44,500 nt of DNA. Source: Pseudomonadota bacterium. Its GTDB lineage: Bacteria > Pseudomonadota > Gammaproteobacteria > Burkholderiales > Burkholderiaceae_C. Where the stretch lies: contig CAUJHV010000001.1 of NCBI GenBank assembly GCA_963205115.1, positions 1 to 44,500 on the forward strand. The letters are read 5' to 3'. The position numbers were made by a program, and so were the translations under genes. This document shows positions 1 to 8,563 of the stretch, in pieces. The notes beneath the pieces are model-generated. The model did not search any database, was not told where the DNA came from, and was given only the letters and a program-made list of their open reading frames with translations. Positions within the stretch are counted from its first letter, which is position 1. Each line of letters begins with the position of its first letter.

Positions 1-336
1 GTCCGTCGCAGCAAGCAGCTCTACTCACCCAGCCCGGCATGAAGCGGCCATTGGACTTGGCGAACAGTGAAAGCGTGAACGGCCGATGTGCAAGGTCAAG
101 CGGTAGTGCGACCTCTCGCGCCCGGGCAAGGTCTCAATGACTGCTGCTTTGCGGCGCGAACAAGAAGTACCACATGAACAGGGAGCTAACAATAGGCGAC
201 GTCCAGTCGCACGCTGATGCTGGCGGCGGTGGCGTGCACGTCGCCGCGGTGGTGCAGCGAACGTCCGGCCCGTTAGATCTCTTCACGCAGTCTCGCTCTG
301 TCGGCAGACCCGTCGGTCGACTTGGCATACACCCTG
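1..336. other. Intergenic region, no supported gene
   Basis: No open frame here has a recognisable product or good start context. The stretch around 36-60 (GAAGCGGCCATTGGAC) resembles degenerate intergenic repeat debris, and a loosely similar motif on the opposite strand (GAATGGCCCGTTCC) occurs near 41096. This is a weak visual similarity only. The region lies downstream of the TTT receptor gene; I saw no clear stem with a T-tract to act as a terminator. Confidence 0.4.
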
Positions 337-1311
337 CTATCCGATCGTCAGCTTCTGCTCGGCGACCACGCGGCGGTAGGTGGCGAGCTCGTCGCGCACC
401 TGCTTCTGGTAGTCGTCGGGCGAGTTGCCGACCACGATCGCGCCAGTGGACTCGATGCGTTCACGCACCTTCGGGCTGGTCAATACGCCCTTCAGCGCCA
501 CGTTCAACTTGTCGATCACCGCGCGCGGCGTGCCCTTGGGTGCTGAGACACCCAGAAACGACATGCGGTTGACCGAAGCCAGCCCGACCTCGGCGAAAGT
601 GGGCACGTCGGGCAGGCTGGCCAGCCGTTGCGGTGCCGCCACCACGATGGGCAGCAGACGCTTGTCCTTGATGAACGGCATCGCCGAAGGCAGGTTGTCC
701 ACGATGATGGGCAACTGCCCCGCCACCACGTCGTTCAGCGCAGGTCCCGAACCACGGTAGGGGATGTGCGTGACATGCACCTTGGCCGCGCTCTTGAACA
801 ACTCGGCCAGCAGGTGCCCGACGCTGCCGTTGCCGGCCGAGGCATAGCTGAAGGCGCCCGGGCGCTTGCGCAAAGCTTCAGCAAAGCCCGGAAAGTCGCG
901 CGCTGCAAAGCCGGGGTGCACGGCGATCACGTTGGGGGTCGCCGCGACATTGCTGATGTGGACGAAGTCGCCGACCGGGTCGTACGGCGTCTGCGGGCTG
1001 ATGGCGGGGTTGGTGGCCATGGTCGAGACCGAGGACATCAGCAGGACGTAGCCGTCACCTGGGGCCTTGGACACTTCGGCAGCGCCCAGCGCGCCACCGG
1101 CGCCGGCCTTGTTGTCGACCACCACCGTCTGCCCCAGGGCCTGGCCCAAAGGCTCGGCGATGACCCGCGCCAGCAAGTCGGTGGTACCGCCGGGCGCAAA
1201 GGGCACGACCAGGCGTATCGGCTTGCTGGGGTACGACTGCGCCAGCGCCGGCGACACCGGCCACAGGGCCGCCGCCAGGGCCAGCAACAACCCGTGTCTG
1301 AAGTGGTTCAT
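337..1311 (-). CDS. Bug/TTT-family tricarboxylate-type solute-binding protein
   Basis: A 324-residue periplasmic solute receptor of the tripartite tricarboxylate transporter (Bug) family, which usually binds carboxylates. The first 24 residues form a Sec signal peptide ending ALA-Q. The family signature YPSKPIRLVVPFAPGG follows at residues 27-42, and the C-terminal SLPDVPTFAEVG motif is present. The ATG at 1311 was chosen over an upstream extension because GAGGAG lies about six bases before it and the signal peptide begins there. It is the last gene of cluster 1, 47 bp after otnK. No TctA/TctB membrane genes are nearby, so it is an orphan receptor, common in Burkholderiales. Its ligand is unknown; context suggests a sugar acid or dicarboxylate. 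Confidence 0.92.
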   Translation of the reverse strand: MNHFRHGLLLALAAALWPVSPALAQSYPSKPIRLVVPFAPGGTTDLLARVIAEPLGQALGQTVVVDNKAGAGGALGAAEVSKAPGDGYVLLMSSVSTMATNPAISPQTPYDPVGDFVHISNVAATPNVIAVHPGFAARDFPGFAEALRKRPGAFSYASAGNGSVGHLLAELFKSAAKVHVTHIPYRGSGPALNDVVAGQLPIIVDNLPSAMPFIKDKRLLPIVVAAPQRLASLPDVPTFAEVGLASVNRMSFLGVSAPKGTPRAVIDKLNVALKGVLTSPKVRERIESTGAIVVGNSPDDYQKQVRDELATYRRVVAEQKLTIG

Positions 1312-1358
1312 GGAGTGTCTCCTCTCGTGGTTGATGTGCTCGCCACCGACGCGGGGTC

Positions 1359-2627
1359 TCAAGTCAACGTCTGGAAGGCCCTCGAGAAGAAGTCCACGCC
1401 GCCGAAGTTGCCGGACTTCAAGGCCAGGTGCAAACCGTCGGAACCCCGCACCGCATGGCACCAGGGCACGCCCGGTTCGATCTGGGGCCCGATGCGCAGT
1501 TGCGTCACGCCCAGCGCCTGGACGCATGCGCCCGAGGTCTCGCCCCCGGCCACCACCAGCCGGGCCACGCCGCGCTCGACGAGACCGCGGGCCGCCCGGG
1601 CCAGGATGTCCTCGACCAGGGCGCCCGCAGCGTCGGCACCGAGCCGCGCCTGCACGGCCCGCACGGACTCGGCCGGCGCCGTCGCATAGACCAGCACCGG
1701 CCGCCGGCTCAATCGGGGCCCGGCCCACGACAGGGCCTCGGTCACCAGATCGCGGCCAGCCAGCGCGAGCAAGGGGTCGATGGCGAAGGCCTCACCACCT
1801 GCGGCCACGAAGTGGGCCACCTGGGCCTGGGTGGCCGCCGAGCAGCTGCCGGCGACCACGGCCGAGGCGCCTTGCGCCGGCGGCAGTGCCGCGGCGTGTT
1901 GACACGGCATGGCCACGTGCCAGCGCGGCAAGCCGATTGCCAAGCCCGAGCCGGCCACCACCAGCGGCAAGGCCTGTGCCGCTTCGGCAAGCACGTGCAG
2001 GTCGGCATCGTCGACAGCGTCGACCACGGCCATCGTCACCCCTTCGGCCCGAAGTGAAGCCAGCTGTGCCGTCACGGCTTCGGCCCCGGCCGCGACATGC
2101 CGCCGCGCGACCAGGCCCGCGCGACCTCGCCGCAACTGCGCCTGCAGCACGCGCACCAGGCTGGCGTCCGTCATGGGCGTCAGCGGGTGCTGGCGCATCG
2201 GGCTGTCGGACAGCAACTGCTCACCGACGAAGAGATGGCCCATGAAGACCGTACGGCCGTTCTCCGGGAAGGCCGGGGTCACGGGCACGATGCTCGCACC
2301 GGTCAGTGCAGCCAGTGCTTCCGCCACCGGGCCGATGTTGCCCTGTGGCGTGGAGTCGAAGGTGGAGCAGACCTTGAAGTACAGCTGCCTCGCGCCCTGT
2401 GTGCGCAGCCAGCTCGCCGCCGCCAGGGACTCCGAAACCGCCCGCTCGACGGGCGCCGTGCGCGACTTCAAGGCGACCACGACGGCATCCGCATCGGGCG
2501 GAGCCGGCGCGCCGGCCTCCGGCACGCCGATGACCTGCACCACGCGCATCCCGGCGCGCACCAGGTTGTTGGCCAGGTCGGTGGCGCCGGTGAAGTCGTC
2601 TGCGATGCAGCCCAGGCTGACGCTCAT
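1359..2627 (-). CDS. otnK: 3-oxo-tetronate kinase (DUF1537 four-carbon acid sugar kinase)
   Basis: A 422-residue cytosolic kinase of the DUF1537 family that phosphorylates 3-oxo-tetronate at C4 with ATP. The N-terminal substrate domain begins GCIADDFTGATDLANNLV and has YFKVCSTFDSTPQGNIGP. The C-terminal nucleotide domain has GGETSG, then IGPQIEPGVPW and LALKSGNFGG near the end. These motifs match E. coli YgbK/OtnK closely over the whole length, so OtnK is preferred over the D-threonate kinase DtnK. It overlaps the ABM-domain gene by 4 bp (ATGA), so the two are translationally coupled. The usual partners OtnC (decarboxylase) and OtnI (isomerase) are absent from this cluster, which leaves the fate of the 4-phosphate product open. 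Confidence 0.9.
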   Translation of the reverse strand: MSVSLGCIADDFTGATDLANNLVRAGMRVVQVIGVPEAGAPAPPDADAVVVALKSRTAPVERAVSESLAAASWLRTQGARQLYFKVCSTFDSTPQGNIGPVAEALAALTGASIVPVTPAFPENGRTVFMGHLFVGEQLLSDSPMRQHPLTPMTDASLVRVLQAQLRRGRAGLVARRHVAAGAEAVTAQLASLRAEGVTMAVVDAVDDADLHVLAEAAQALPLVVAGSGLAIGLPRWHVAMPCQHAAALPPAQGASAVVAGSCSAATQAQVAHFVAAGGEAFAIDPLLALAGRDLVTEALSWAGPRLSRRPVLVYATAPAESVRAVQARLGADAAGALVEDILARAARGLVERGVARLVVAGGETSGACVQALGVTQLRIGPQIEPGVPWCHAVRGSDGLHLALKSGNFGGVDFFSRAFQTLT

Positions 2628-2935
2628 GGCGTGTCGGCAGATCCTGGGGCCGCGCGCAGCAGGCGGCGCACCGACTTGGCGGCCACCCAGGGCGCGGTCA
2701 GCGCGTCCATCTGGCGGAAGTGCGGTGCCTGAAGGTGCGCCGTCACGGCAGCCGCGTCATCGTAGAGCTCGTAGAGGAAGAACAGTGCCGGGTCGTCCGG
2801 ATCGCGGCAGACGTCGAACTGCCGACAGCCCGGCTCGCGCTCGCGGGAGGCGCGGGCGTTGTCCGCGATCGCGGTGGCGAAGGCCTCGATGTGCGGCCGG
2901 TGGATGCGGAACTCGACGATCAGCGCGTGCAGCAT
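2624..2935 (-). CDS. ABM-domain (quinol monooxygenase-like) small protein
   Basis: A 103-residue protein of the antibiotic-biosynthesis-monooxygenase fold (dimeric ferredoxin-like barrel, YgiN/LsrG type). Visible family features are the start LHALIVEFRI, the central EPGCRQFDVCRD and FLYELYDDAAAVTAHLQA, and the helix HFRQM. The ATG at 2935 gives the normal family length. It is preceded by dctM (14 bp gap) and overlaps otnK by 4 bp. In sugar-acid operons such proteins are often annotated as L-rhamnose-mutarotase-like or LsrG-like accessory enzymes. Here a role as an isomerase or epimerase of a keto-sugar acid is as plausible as true oxygenase activity. The exact reaction cannot be read from the sequence. 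Confidence 0.82.
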   Translation of the reverse strand: MLHALIVEFRIHRPHIEAFATAIADNARASREREPGCRQFDVCRDPDDPALFFLYELYDDAAAVTAHLQAPHFRQMDALTAPWVAAKSVRRLLRAAPGSADTP

Positions 2936-2949
2936 GGCGGGTTCGGAGC

Positions 2950-4239
2950 TCACAGGCTCTGGATGAAGCGCGGTAGCCAGGTCGACAGCCCCGGCACGTA
3001 GGTGACCAGCAGCACCACCGTGAAGGTGGCGGCCATCAGCGGCCACAGGTGGCGCGTGATCTCTCCGATGCCGGCCTTGGCCAGCTTGGCGGCCACGAAC
3101 AGGGTGCCGCCCACCGGTGGCGTGTACAGCGCGATGGCCAGGTTGGCCGTCATCACCACCCCGATGTGGACCATGTCCATGTCGAAGTGCTTGGCCAGCG
3201 GCAGGAACAGTGGCGCGCTCAGCAGCATGGCCGGCAGCGGTTCGATGAAGATGCCCAGCAGGAGCAGGCAGACGTTGAACAGCAGCAGGAACATCCAGGG
3301 TTCGGTGGCCACGACCTGGATCCACGAGGCCATCTGCACCGCCACCTGCTCGACCGTGATCAGCCAGGCCATGGCGCCGGTCGCACCGATGACCAGCATC
3401 ACCGTGGCGCTGGTGACGAAGGCGTTGAGCAGCAGCTGGGGAATGCGCTGCCACTTCAGGTCGCGGTAGTGGAAGAGCGACACGGCCAGCCCGTAGACCA
3501 CGGCGATGGCGGCGGACTCGCTGGGCGTGAACAGGCCTGTCCAGATGCCGCCGATGATGATGACGGGCATCAACAGCGCCGGGCCGGCATCGCGTGTGGC
3601 CGCCCAGATCTGCGCCGGGGTGCTCCGATCCTCGCCGTTGTCGACGCCGGTTCTGCGGCCGTGCCACACGCACACCGCGATCAGTGCCAGCGCCGAAGCC
3701 AGCGCCGGCAGCAGGCCAGCCATCGACAGCGTACGCATGGAGACGCCGGAAATGAAGGCGTAGATCAGGAAGGGGATCGACAGCGGCATGAGCAGAGCGA
3801 TCGTTCCGGCCACCGCCAGCAGTGCGGCCGCGAAGCCCCGCGAGTAACCGCGCGCCACCATCGCCGGGATCACCAGCGAGCCGATCGCCGCCGTGTCGGC
3901 GATGGCCGAACCGCTGACGCCGCCGAACATCGTGCAGCTCATCACCGTGACGACGCCGAGGCCGCCGGGCAGCCAGCCGAACAGCACACGCGCGAACTCG
4001 ACGATGCGTCGGCCCACGCCGCCCTGCGCCAGCAGTTCACCGGCGAAGATGAACAACGGCACGGCGATCAGGATGAACGGCTCCACCCCGCCGATGAAGG
4101 ACAGGAAGACCGTTTCCAGCGGGTGCCCGAGGTCCTTCCACCAGATGATGCCCACGGTGGTCGTGAGGATGGCGAACAGCAGCGGCACACCGGCCAGGGC
4201 GACGAGGAAGAAGACGCCGAAGAGGGTCAGGGCAAGCAT
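2950..4239 (-). CDS. dctM: TRAP transporter large permease DctM
   Basis: A 429-residue integral membrane protein, the ion-coupled large subunit of a TRAP transporter. It starts MLALTLFGVFFLVALAGVPL and has around a dozen hydrophobic segments throughout. Typical DctM stretches are visible, including GGVEPFILIAVPLFIFAGELL, GGVSGSAIADTAAIGSLVIP and the C-terminal TPPVGGTLFVAAKLAKAGIGE. Length matches the family (about 425-430). It follows dctQ by 9 bp and precedes the ABM gene by 14 bp, so dctP-dctQ-dctM forms one transport unit. The substrate is set by DctP and is probably a sugar acid given the kinase and dehydrogenases nearby. Confidence 0.95.
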   Translation of the reverse strand: MLALTLFGVFFLVALAGVPLLFAILTTTVGIIWWKDLGHPLETVFLSFIGGVEPFILIAVPLFIFAGELLAQGGVGRRIVEFARVLFGWLPGGLGVVTVMSCTMFGGVSGSAIADTAAIGSLVIPAMVARGYSRGFAAALLAVAGTIALLMPLSIPFLIYAFISGVSMRTLSMAGLLPALASALALIAVCVWHGRRTGVDNGEDRSTPAQIWAATRDAGPALLMPVIIIGGIWTGLFTPSESAAIAVVYGLAVSLFHYRDLKWQRIPQLLLNAFVTSATVMLVIGATGAMAWLITVEQVAVQMASWIQVVATEPWMFLLLFNVCLLLLGIFIEPLPAMLLSAPLFLPLAKHFDMDMVHIGVVMTANLAIALYTPPVGGTLFVAAKLAKAGIGEITRHLWPLMAATFTVVLLVTYVPGLSTWLPRFIQSL

Positions 4240-4248
4240 GGATCGGGC

Positions 4249-4770
4249 TCAGTGATCGCTGGGGTAGCGTTGCTCGCGCGGCACGCCGCGAAGGACCTGC
4301 CACAAGTCCCAGGCCACGAACACGGCCATCAGGCTGCAGCCCACGGCCATGCCCATGTACTGGATGGCCATCGGCCACTGCAGCACCGTGAGCTGGTTGC
4401 CCCAGTTGCCGCCGACCAGGTTCCAGCCATAGCGCACCAGCACCAGCAGCATGAACAGGCACAGGCCCTGCACCGCGGCATCGGCCCAGCGGCGGCGCGG
4501 GGCCTCGAGCTTGTCGATGAACTCGGTGATCGTCATGTGCGCACCGCGCTGGGCAGCGCAGGCGCCGCCCAGGAAGGTCACCCACACCATCAGCAGCTCG
4601 CCGAACTCGGTGACCCAGGCCAGGTCCAGGTGCACCAGGTGCAGCGCGACGTTGACGAAGACCATCAGCGCCATCGTGGCGCCGATGGCGATCACGGCCC
4701 AGTCGACGCAGCGGCCGAGCCAGCGCACCGGTGCAGGCGCCGGTGCCACCGGGGTGAGCAGTGTCGGCAC
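4249..4770 (-). CDS. dctQ: TRAP transporter small permease DctQ
   Basis: A 173-residue membrane protein with four predicted hydrophobic segments, the small subunit that pairs with DctM. Family features visible are WVTEFGELLMVWVTFLGGA followed by QRGAHMTITEFID, and the C-terminal GNQLTVLQWPMAIQYMGMAVG. It lies 7 bp after dctP and 9 bp before dctM in the same direction. The N-terminus is proline-rich and slightly longer than in many homologues, so the exact start is less certain than the identity. Confidence 0.93.
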   Translation of the reverse strand: MPTLLTPVAPAPAPVRWLGRCVDWAVIAIGATMALMVFVNVALHLVHLDLAWVTEFGELLMVWVTFLGGACAAQRGAHMTITEFIDKLEAPRRRWADAAVQGLCLFMLLVLVRYGWNLVGGNWGNQLTVLQWPMAIQYMGMAVGCSLMAVFVAWDLWQVLRGVPREQRYPSDH

Positions 4771-4777
4771 GGGACCG

Positions 4778-5764
4778 TCACTTGACGCTGCTGCGCACGG
4801 TCTCCGCGTCCTTCAGGAACGCGTCGACGTCGGCACCGTACTTCTCGCGCGCCTTGGCGTACACCGGCTGCACCGCGGCGCGGAACGCGGCCACGTCGGG
4901 CCTGGCGTTGATCTTCGCGCCCTTGGCGGTCATCTCGGCCAGCTGCTTCGCATCGTTGCCGGAGATCATCTCGCGGCTGAACTTGGCGGAGATCCGCGCC
5001 GCCTCCATCACCGCCTGCTGGTCGGCCGGCGCGAGCTTCTGCCAGGTCTTCTCGCTGATCGCCAGCGGGATCGGGCTGTAGACGTGGTTGGTCAGCGTGA
5101 CGTTGGGAGCGACCTCGTAGAACTTGTTGGAGTAGATGGTGTCGACCGGGTTCTCCTGACCCGAGACCGCGCCCTGCTGGATCGCGAGGTAGACCTCCGG
5201 CAGCGGCATGATCTGGATGTGGAAGCCCATCGCTTCCAGGGTCCACCGCATCATCTCGTTGGGGAAGGTGCGCAGCTTCTTGCCCGTGGCGTCCGAAGGC
5301 TTGTTCAGCGGCTCCTTCGTGGTCATGCTTCGAAAGCCTGCCTCCCAGGTCGACAGGAAGCGAAAGCCCTTGTCGGGTGCCTTGGCGAACTGGGCCTGCA
5401 GCCACTTGCTCTCGTCGTAGAGCTTCCAGCCCTGGGCGTAGCTGTCCACCAGGAAGGGCATCATGGTCAGGTTCAGGCTCGGCACGTGAGGCGCGTAGCT
5501 GCCGGTGGCGGAGACCGTGAAGTCGATGCCGCCCAGGGCCAGCTGTTCGATGTTCTTCGGATCGTTGCCGAGCTGGCTGCAGCAGAAGATGTTGACCTTG
5601 TAGCGGCCCTGCGTCAGCTCCTCGACCTTCTTCGCGAAGACTTGCGCCGCGGCCTGCCGGGCGCCGCTCTGCTGGTCGGTGTGGCTGAACTTGAGCACAG
5701 TCTGGGCCGCAGCCGGCAGGGCCATCGCCAGCGCAGCGGCGGCGAGCAGGGTCAGGCGGTTCAT
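4778..5764 (-). CDS. dctP: TRAP transporter substrate-binding protein DctP
   Basis: A 328-residue periplasmic receptor of the TRAP family. A signal peptide spans residues 1-20 (cleavage AAA-Q). The mature protein opens with VLKFSHTDQQSGARQAAA and continues with KKVEELTQGRYKVNIF, ALGGIDFTV, LRTFPNEMMRWTLEAMGF and the PLPEVYLAIQQGAVSGQENP block, which contains the family's ligand-contacting region. The ATG at 5764 was chosen because it starts the signal peptide and overlaps the stop of the preceding oxidoreductase gene by 4 bp. An unusual Cys-Cys pair occurs in VNIFCCSQLGND. Ligand inferred from context: a sugar acid or related carboxylate. Confidence 0.95.
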   Translation of the reverse strand: MNRLTLLAAAALAMALPAAAQTVLKFSHTDQQSGARQAAAQVFAKKVEELTQGRYKVNIFCCSQLGNDPKNIEQLALGGIDFTVSATGSYAPHVPSLNLTMMPFLVDSYAQGWKLYDESKWLQAQFAKAPDKGFRFLSTWEAGFRSMTTKEPLNKPSDATGKKLRTFPNEMMRWTLEAMGFHIQIMPLPEVYLAIQQGAVSGQENPVDTIYSNKFYEVAPNVTLTNHVYSPIPLAISEKTWQKLAPADQQAVMEAARISAKFSREMISGNDAKQLAEMTAKGAKINARPDVAAFRAAVQPVYAKAREKYGADVDAFLKDAETVRSSVK

Positions 5765-6810
5765 GATCGGGTCTCCTTCGTGTCGTGGGGGTCGAAGCCG
5801 GCCATCGCGATGCGGTGCCCGGCGTGGTGGGATCGATAGACGGCCGCCTGAACGCGCAGGTTGGCCAGGTAGTCGGACGCGCCGTTCTCGAGCGGTGCGC
5901 CCGTCTGCAGATGCGCCAGCACGTGCGCCTGCAGGGCGGTGACGGCACCGCCGAACGCACCCTCGCCGCTGGGGTAGGTGTGCGGCGTCTCGGTGCCGCC
6001 ATGCGGCATCCACCAGAGCCGCGCGTTGCCGTCCAGGCGCAGGACGCCGGCGCTGCCCTCGAGCCACATCTCGCCCATCGTGCGGCGTTGATCGGAGGCG
6101 GGGTGCATGTTCAGGCGGTTGCCATCGAACAGGCCTTGCCGGTCGTCGTCGAATTCCAGCAGGATGGTGCCCGCGTCTTCGCCGGCAATCACCGGGTTCA
6201 GCCGGCGCAAGCGTGCGGTGACGGCGCGGACCTCGCCGCACAGGAAGCGAAAGCTGTCGATGAAGTGCACCGCGGTCTCGCGCACCAGCAACTGGGGCAT
6301 GCTCTGAAAGTAGGGCTGGCGGTCCAGATAGGCGCGCGGGCCCTGACCGTCGCCCGGCCGCAGTCGGAAACTCACGCCGTGCACGCGGCCCAGAACTCCC
6401 GCATCGATGAGGCGCCGCGCCTCCCGGAACCACGGGGCGAAGCGGAAGTTCTCGTGCACGACGAGCGGTACACCAGCGACGGCTGCTGCATCGGCCAGCC
6501 CCTCGGCCTGCGCCAGGTCGAGCCCGAAGGGCTTCTGGCAGATCGTCGGCAGGCCGCGCTGAAGGCAGGCCTTCACCACCGCGGCCTGCGCCGCGGGGGG
6601 CAGCACCACATCGACCAGGTCAGGGGCCAGCGAGTCCATCATCGACGCGGCGTCTTCACCCACGGTGTGGACACCGAACTCGGCGCCCAGAGCCGCCACG
6701 CGCGCGGCCTCGAGATCGCACAGGCCCACCACCTGCGCTCCCGCCGCCTGCCAGCCGGCGAGGTGGAAGCGCGCGAAGTAGCCGGCACCGACCACGAGCA
6801 CGCGGTGCAT
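5761..6810 (-). CDS. Gfo/Idh/MocA-family NAD(P)-dependent oxidoreductase
   Basis: A 349-residue cytosolic dehydrogenase. The Rossmann nucleotide-binding motif is at the N-terminus (VVGAGYFARFH, residues 6-16), followed by a C-terminal alpha/beta substrate domain. The family motif EKP appears as Q92-K93-P94 (CQKPFG), so the catalytic lysine is kept but the preceding acidic residue is replaced by Gln. Substrates of this family are sugars, inositols and sugar acids oxidised at a ring or chain hydroxyl. The start codon shares one base with the stop of the upstream dehydrogenase gene (TGATG), and its stop overlaps dctP by 4 bp, so it is firmly inside the operon. Exact substrate unknown. Confidence 0.9.
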   Translation of the reverse strand: MHRVLVVGAGYFARFHLAGWQAAGAQVVGLCDLEAARVAALGAEFGVHTVGEDAASMMDSLAPDLVDVVLPPAAQAAVVKACLQRGLPTICQKPFGLDLAQAEGLADAAAVAGVPLVVHENFRFAPWFREARRLIDAGVLGRVHGVSFRLRPGDGQGPRAYLDRQPYFQSMPQLLVRETAVHFIDSFRFLCGEVRAVTARLRRLNPVIAGEDAGTILLEFDDDRQGLFDGNRLNMHPASDQRRTMGEMWLEGSAGVLRLDGNARLWWMPHGGTETPHTYPSGEGAFGGAVTALQAHVLAHLQTGAPLENGASDYLANLRVQAAVYRSHHAGHRIAMAGFDPHDTKETRS

Positions 6811-7886
6811 CAGAGCCGTTCCTGCACTGCGGCGGCGATGTCGGCCGTGCCGCTGCGCCCGCCGAACTCGAACGGCCGGACGACGCCTTGCGCGAAGCAC
6901 TGGCGCACGGCGTCCTCGATGGCCAAGGCCGCATCGGCGAGCGCCGAGTCGGCGTGACGCGCCGCCAGCCACTCCAGCATCATGGCAGCCGACAACATCA
7001 TCGCCGTCGGGTTGGCGATGCCGCTGCCTGCGATGTCCGGTGCCGTGCCGTGCGCGGGCTGGAACAGCGCCCAGCGGTCGCCGATGTCGGCGGACGGCGC
7101 CATGCCCATGCCGCCCACCAGAGAGGCGATCAGGTCCGACAGGATGTCGCCGAACATGTTCTCCGTGACCAGCACGTCGTACTGCCAGGGCTTGGCCACG
7201 AGGTTCAGCGCCATCGCGTCGACATAGGCGTCGTCGAGCCCGACGTCCGGGAACGCCGCGGCGCGCTCGTGCACGACCTGGCGCCAGAAGGCCATCGACC
7301 GGAAGACGTTGGCCTTGTCGACGTTGGTCACGTGGCCGGGCCGGCCACGGGCCTTGCGTTGTTGCGCCAGCCGCAATGCGAAGTCGGCGATGCGGGCCGT
7401 GCCGCGGCGCGTGATCTTCATCGGGTCGACCGCCTCGTCGGCCCGGACCTCGCCGCGCCCGCGGGCATAGAACAGTCCCTCGGTGTTCTCGCGGACCAGC
7501 ACGAGGTCGATGCCGGTGGCGCGAGGGTCGGCCAGCGGCACCGGCAGCCCAGGCCACGTGCGCACCGGCCGCACGCCGGCGTAGAGATCGAGCGCGAAGC
7601 GGATGTCGAGCTGTGGGATGACCTCGGTGCCGTCGGCACCGCGGACGTGCGGCAGCCCCATGGCACCGAACAGGATGGCATCCGCGGTCCGGCAAGCGTC
7701 CAACGCGCCGTCCGGAAGTGCGACGCCGGTGTCCGCAAAGTGCTGGGCGCCGGCGGCGTGGCTGACGGTGTCGAAACGGCGACCGCAGCGGCGGCCGGCG
7801 GCATGCAGCACGGCCAGCGCCGCTGCCATGACTTCAGTGCCGATGCCGTCACCCGGCAACACCGCGATGGAGTAAGTGGCCTGCAT
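6810..7886 (-). CDS. Isocitrate/isopropylmalate-family dehydrogenase (tartrate/D-malate dehydrogenase-like)
   Basis: A 358-residue metal- and NAD-dependent beta-hydroxyacid dehydrogenase. Motifs in order: LPGDGIGTEV near the N-terminus, YAGVRPVRTWPG, VRENTEGLFYARGRG, the lysine-containing NVDKANVFRSMAFW, the metal-binding ENMFGDILSDL segment, and HGTAPDIAGSGIANPTAMML for the cofactor adenine side. The VRPVR and NVDKAN spacing is nearest to tartrate/D-malate dehydrogenases rather than LeuB or isocitrate dehydrogenase. The family oxidises a hydroxyl beta to a carboxylate and often decarboxylates. It is tightly coupled to the GntR gene (TAATG overlap) and to the Gfo/Idh/MocA gene. In this cluster it could oxidise a tetronate or its phosphate; that is inference. 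Confidence 0.9.
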   Translation of the reverse strand: MQATYSIAVLPGDGIGTEVMAAALAVLHAAGRRCGRRFDTVSHAAGAQHFADTGVALPDGALDACRTADAILFGAMGLPHVRGADGTEVIPQLDIRFALDLYAGVRPVRTWPGLPVPLADPRATGIDLVLVRENTEGLFYARGRGEVRADEAVDPMKITRRGTARIADFALRLAQQRKARGRPGHVTNVDKANVFRSMAFWRQVVHERAAAFPDVGLDDAYVDAMALNLVAKPWQYDVLVTENMFGDILSDLIASLVGGMGMAPSADIGDRWALFQPAHGTAPDIAGSGIANPTAMMLSAAMMLEWLAARHADSALADAALAIEDAVRQCFAQGVVRPFEFGGRSGTADIAAAVQERL

Positions 7887-8563
7887 TACATCTGCGCCAG
7901 CTTGTAGCGCTCGAAGATGGCCAGCAGTTCGCGGCTGGCGCGTTCGCGGTGGGCGCGATTGACGGCAGCAGCCCCGGCAGCGTCGCCGGCGAGCAGACGA
8001 TCCACCAGATCGTGGTGCTCACGCGTGCTGTTCACGGGCTTGGGCCTCAGCTTCAGGCTGAACATGCGAGCACGGTGGGCACGGTCCCAGTACGTCCAGA
8101 CGGTTGCCGCCAGCTGCCGGTTGCCCGCCAGTTCGACGAGGCCGGCGTGGAAGCGCTCATCGGCAGCGGCCCAGGCGTCGAGATCGTCGCTTTGCAGCGC
8201 GGTGTCCATGGTGGCCGTTGCCTGCAGCAGGGGCGCCAGCTCCGCGGCGTCAGGGCGGCGACGGGCCAGGACCTCCGCGGCCATGCACTCGAGCGCGGTC
8301 AGGATCTCGTAGATCTCGCGCATGTCGGTCGGCGACACCGGCAGCACGCGCATCCCGTGGCGCGGGATCACCTCCACCAGGCCGTCGTTCTGCAGACGTA
8401 CCAGCGCTTCTCGCACCGGCGTGCGGCTCATGCCCAGCGCGAGCGCCACCTCCTGTTCGAGCATGCGGTGGCCGGGCGGCCAGACGTTGTCGAGGATCCT
8501 GCGGCGGATCTGGTCGTGGGCGGCGTCGACCATTGACATCGTCGCGGAAGCGTTGGCGTTCAT
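7886..8563 (-). CDS. GntR-family (FCD) transcriptional regulator of cluster 1
   Basis: A 225-residue DNA-binding regulator. The N-terminal winged helix-turn-helix includes DQIRRRILDNVWPPGHRMLEQ, SRTPVREALVRLQNDGLVEV and RHGMRVLPVS. The C-terminal FCD all-helical ligand domain has MREIYEILTALECMAAEVLA and ADERFHAGLVELAGNRQL. FCD regulators usually repress operons for sugar or organic acids and are released by the substrate or an intermediate. The gene is the second in its own operon and overlaps the SMP-30 gene by 4 bp (ATGA), which suggests autoregulation through the palindrome at 9537-9552. Confidence 0.93.
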   Translation of the reverse strand: MNANASATMSMVDAAHDQIRRRILDNVWPPGHRMLEQEVALALGMSRTPVREALVRLQNDGLVEVIPRHGMRVLPVSPTDMREIYEILTALECMAAEVLARRRPDAAELAPLLQATATMDTALQSDDLDAWAAADERFHAGLVELAGNRQLAATVWTYWDRAHRARMFSLKLRPKPVNSTREHHDLVDRLLAGDAAGAAAVNRAHRERASRELLAIFERYKLAQM